Position numbers and translations under genes: made by a program | Notes under the pieces: model-generated | Database searches by the model: none | Told to the model about the DNA's origin: nothing | What the model saw: the letters and a program-made list of their open reading frames with translations, nothing else | In this document: positions 60,410 to 64,000 of the stretch, piece after piece | How the letters are laid out: each line of letters begins with the position of its first letter | Numbering within the stretch: the stretch's first letter is position 1 | Origin: Casuarina equisetifolia | Taxonomy: Eukaryota > Streptophyta > Magnoliopsida > Fagales > Casuarinaceae | Direction of reading: 5' to 3' | NCBI GenBank assembly: GCA_028551475.1 | Contig: CM052362.1 | Span: forward strand, 752,166-816,165 | DNA length: 64,000 nt

Positions 60410-62760
60410 TTTATAAGTAAGCTTTAAATAAGAAAATGAACTATTTAACATGATATCAGATTTTTTGTTTCAAGTGAACAAGATCTTGTAGTCTATATTT
60501 CGGTGTAGAGCCTTTCTTGTGATATCGTTCGTGAGGCCTAAAATTCATTCATAAAAGTTTTGACATAGAAGGTTTGCTACCTCTCTAAGACACATATATA
60601 AGGTGTATAATGAGTTAGTATATTGACAACATGAGATAAATACTAAATTTTGACAATTTGGATGTATTTCCAATAAAAGTTTAGAAAATTATAAAAAAAA
60701 CATATTTATAAATTGTTCAACTACAAAACTGAAATGAAGATGTTGTAATTAACAATTTGTATATTTTTATAGTGATATATAATATTTGACCTTTCACCAA
60801 AAAAAAATTATAAAAAATGTAGCCTAATGAGAAAGATATTTTATGAGCTTAAAATATCAAAATGCTCTTGTGAATGGTTGAAGTGATTGAGTTCCATACT
60901 GCATAATGGAGACAAACCTAGAATTCCAATGAAATTCCTAGGGAAATTTTGAAAGACGTCAATTACTTTGATAGTGAGACTAGCACTCTTCTCCAAGATG
61001 TCACATGAAAAGTTTGTATTAACGTCTCTTTTTGTTTGAGATTAGGCATGATTTGAGCCACTAAATATATATATATATATATAAGATAGGACAATTAGGC
61101 CTCTATATATTTGTGCTTATAGAATAAGTGAACTAATTAAAAATTCTTGAAGAATGGGTAAACATATCTAAAATGAGCCTAATTGTCCTTTTCACATATT
61201 ATATAGTAAAATAAGTTTCCAATCCAATTAAAGGTGACATATCGGATATTGAGCATACATTAATTTTATTTTAAAAAATTAAAGTCACATAAATTCTTTT
61301 TGAAGAAATTGATTTATATATAAATGTAATCAAAAACTCATTATGAGATACTAAAAGAGGTATCAAAAGTAATTGGCACTACTTCTTTCTTAGAATCTTT
61401 AAATTGACTCAAGCGACTCTAAAATTTATTTCAAAGTATGAATCAAACTTTAGGTTGAATGTTTGAACCATACACAATATCATGATTATTTTACTAGTTT
61501 TTCATAATTTAAAATTATTTAGTAAGTGCAAAATTGAGTTTTCTTGTTATTACTTTTCTTTTTCTACATGCAATAAAAATTTCAATAAAGTTTCAAAGGA
61601 TAGACAAATGAAAGTATCAAAATTCATAAACCATACATGAACCACTATCTAAAGCTATATGAAGAAAGTATTCTCTCTTTATAAGTCTACTTTAATTAAG
61701 AAAATGAACTATTTAACATGATATCATTTTTTTTCAAGCAAATTAGATCTTATAATCTATATTTTGGTGCAAATCCTTTCAAGTGATATGATTCATGAGA
61801 CCTAAAATATAATTTCATAAAACTTTTGACAAATATAAGGCTTGTCTTCTCCCTAAAACTTCTACATATAAGGCATAGAATATGTTAGTATATTGATAAC
61901 ATGAGATAAATACTAAATTTAGACAATTTGGGTGTGTTTCCAACAGAAGTTTTTTTGTTTTAGAAAATTTTCAAAAATGTAGACTAATGAGAAATTGATT
62001 TTAAGGCTTAAAAGACCAATTTTTTTTGTGAATGGTTGAAGTGATTGAAATCCATGTTGCATAGTGGAGAAAAACTTAGAATTCCAATAAAATTCCTAGA
62101 TAAATTCTGAAGTATGTCAATTACTTTGATAGTAAGGCTAGCATTCTTCTATAAGATGTCACATGAAATGTTTGTATTAATTTTACTTATTTTTTTAGAT
62201 TCAGCATGATTTGAACCAAAATATATATATATATAAACACTTCTAGAATAAGTAAATAGATTGACAATGTTTGAGGAAAAGCTAAAAAATCTAAAATAGG
62301 CGTTCTTATCCTTGTCTAATTCACATATTGTGGAGTAAAATAAGTTTTCAATCCAAGTAAATGTGTTGTATCAAATATTAATCAAACATTAATTTTCGTT
62401 TCAAAAAGTTAGGTTACACAAATTCTTTTTGAAAACTTTGATTTACATATAAATGTAATGAAAACTCCTTACGTGATATTAACATAAAAATCAAAAGTAA
62501 TTGGCACCATTTATTTATTAGAATCTTTGAATTTATTCAAGATGCATGAAAATTTACTTCAAAACCTAAACTAGACTTTCTATTGAATGTTCTAATCACA
62601 CAAAATATCATTAGTATTAAGTAATATTTTTTATTTTTAAAATTATTTGGTGAGTACAATATTTTTTCCTTTTATTATTTTCTTTTGTACATGTGATAAA
62701 AATTTCAATAAATTTTCAAAGAAAAAAGAAGACAAATGAAAGTATCAAATTCATAAACTG
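60410..62760. repeat. Downstream block with two full ~1.27-kb periods, unit 6
   Basis: Periods start near 60413 and 61683. Short AT microsatellites occur at 61063-61083 and 62219-62234. The conserved 0.7-kb block does not follow; unique sequence begins near 62760. No gene seen in the repeat. Confidence 0.6.
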
Positions 62761-62860
62761 TACATATGACCTGTGATTTTCTCCATTGGTAAAATAAGAT
62801 AATAATGTTAACATGAAGGGCATATGTTAAAATAACGTTGGTTAGGCTTTTGCAAGGGCA

Positions 62861-62868
62861 TATAAATA
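62861..62868 (+). promoter_or_regulatory. TATA box before a small broken gene
   Basis: TATAAATA, a canonical plant TATA sequence, 90 bp upstream of the ATG at 62951. Confidence 0.45.
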
Positions 62869-62950
62869 CCATCTAGCCTAAAGAACGTCTCCAACTTGTA
62901 AGCTCATGTGATTTGTTTTCCAATCTCTTTGCACAATTATTCCTGTAGTG

Positions 62951-63105
62951 ATGGTGAAGCAACAATGTATTCCATTTTTAGTCGGTCTTTGTATTCTTGT
63001 TAGAGATGATAGGGCTAGAGTTGGAATGCCTTCACAATCCTTGTAATGTGTTATTTTGTGCTATGTAGACTCTACGGTTGTTGGGCCTTAATGTGCAAGG
63101 GCTAG
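62951..63105 (+). pseudogene. Start of a small secreted-protein gene, broken
   Basis: The ATG opens MVKQQCIPFLVGLCILV, a typical signal-peptide start, then RDDRARVGMPSQSL and a stop at 63044-63046. A +1 frame continues with a cysteine-containing stretch (NPCNVLFCAM), so a frameshift is likely. The sequence is cut at 63106 by the insertion of a long LTR. It looks like a small cysteine-rich secreted protein, but I cannot place it in a family; it is not clearly a copy of the array genes. It marks the right border of the tandem units. Confidence 0.35.
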
Positions 63106-63548
63106 TGTTTGGTGAAATTTAAATATAAGTGAATATGTCAAACAAGTAATATAATGATGAGAAAGATATTGTCCCATAGAAATTGGTAATTACTAGACTA
63201 AGTAATTATTAATGATGAAGAACTCCTAGAATTTATCTAACAAATCCAATAATATATGATAGATTAACTAACTAAATTTGAGAAACTAAATACAAGAAAT
63301 ATGTTAAAGCATTCGATTTCACCATCACTACTATATATTAATATTGATTATTTATACTTGCAAGAGGAATAATATCTATGTGATAGCGGAACTTCCTAAG
63401 TTATTTACTATCCTATGTCTAAATATAGTAAACCTACTTCGTTCATTAATTCACTATATCTCTATATGTAAATTGAAACAAACCAAATGCATTAAGATCT
63501 ATAAATATTCCCAGTTTACACCAAAAGCCACACAAATAATATGGTATA
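63106..63548 (+). mobile_element. Third LTR of the ~1.24-kb family, left part
   Basis: Starts TGTTTGGTGAAATT and matches 41585-42020 and the reverse complement of 44720-45165. It is interrupted at 63549 by another element. The rest presumably lies beyond the window. Confidence 0.8.
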
Positions 63549-64000
63549 TGTTGGATCCTATAGCAACCTAAGAGGGGGGGTGAATTAGGTTTCTCTTTAA
63601 AAATTCGCTTCTAATTTTTGTTTAATCACTTTTTGCAATCAAATAAAGCATTCAAAGATAATTAAACACAAAAGAGACAAGACACAAGTTTACACGGTGG
63701 TTCGGCCCTTTTTCACCTACTTCCACCCTCTTCTCCTTCAACACAATCGATTGAAGTCCACTTTACTACAAAGCTAGGAGAAACTTTCTCCTATACTTTC
63801 CAACTCCTCCTCAAGGAGTCAAACAATCCTTACACCAAGGATCACAAGTACAATGTGTGTCTCAACACACATCAACAAGTCAAAGTTTATTAAGCTTATT
63901 ACAAATTTTGAGCTAAGCTTCTGTAAGATATGCAATACAAGTTCAGAAGCTTCAAACAACTGCTAGAGGCTTAATACAAAGTAAATGGACAAAAGCCCCA
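63549..64000 (+). mobile_element. Nested LTR-type element, 5' end
   Basis: Unrelated sequence begins TGTTGGATCCTATAGCAACC exactly inside the older LTR. It contains AGAGGGGGGGTGAATTAGG and TTTACACGGTGGTTCGGCC, strings I associate with LTRs or leader regions of plant retroelements. It continues past the window end, so its type and length cannot be judged. Confidence 0.6.

Overview
This window looks like nuclear DNA from a flowering plant, probably a eudicot; I cannot name the genus. It is AT-rich and repeat-dense, has plant-type TATA boxes and AATAAA poly(A) signals, carries LTR retrotransposon debris with tRNA-Met primer-binding sites, and holds remnants of a plant-specific gene family (UPF0496). 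There is no sign of bacterial, organellar or viral gene organisation.

The only intact genes I can support are five small, intronless, plus-strand genes for secreted cysteine-rich proteins of 102-103 residues (4851, 19971, 33861, 53806, 59903). A sixth copy at 43805 is broken by a solo LTR. The proteins have a ~25-residue signal peptide and the eight-cysteine order C-C-CC-CxC-C-C of non-specific lipid-transfer proteins. They most resemble the DIR1-like (type IV) group. All carry an extra ninth cysteine. The stretch between the first cysteine and the CC pair varies greatly while the rest is nearly constant. Each gene has the same ~400-bp promoter (RY motif, TATA box, G-box-like site) and the same 3' end.

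The rest is mostly array units that keep rearranging. Spacing between gene starts is about 15.1, 13.9, 9.9, 10.0 and 6.1 kb. A full unit, left to right, holds: a 0.9-kb block with 46-bp minirepeats; a 0.73-kb sequence present twice in tandem; the promoter and gene; a ~1.25-kb sequence repeated in tandem; a 0.7-kb unusually well-conserved block; and filler blocks. The left end of the window matches the downstream block of another unit, so the array continues to the left.

Unit-specific events: truncated UPF0496 pseudogenes (N-terminal half at 310-823 and 9213-9726, C-terminal half at 58413-58860); a ~3.5-copy tandem repeat with primer-binding-site and pol III-like boxes (10750-11682); a complete but non-coding-type LTR element (14205-16815); a 2.8-kb inversion (22792-25632); two Ty3/gypsy deletion derivatives in which the gag zinc knuckle runs almost directly into integrase (27780-28880, 48720-49870); three copies of a ~1.25-kb LTR family (41585, 43890, 63106), the last interrupted by another element; and a 367-bp solo LTR (59033-59399). 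A broken start of another small secreted-protein gene lies at 62951.

Taken together, this is a birth-and-death cluster of small secreted lipid-transfer-like proteins, possibly expressed in seed or embryo, whose exposed loop diversifies while promoter and scaffold are kept.
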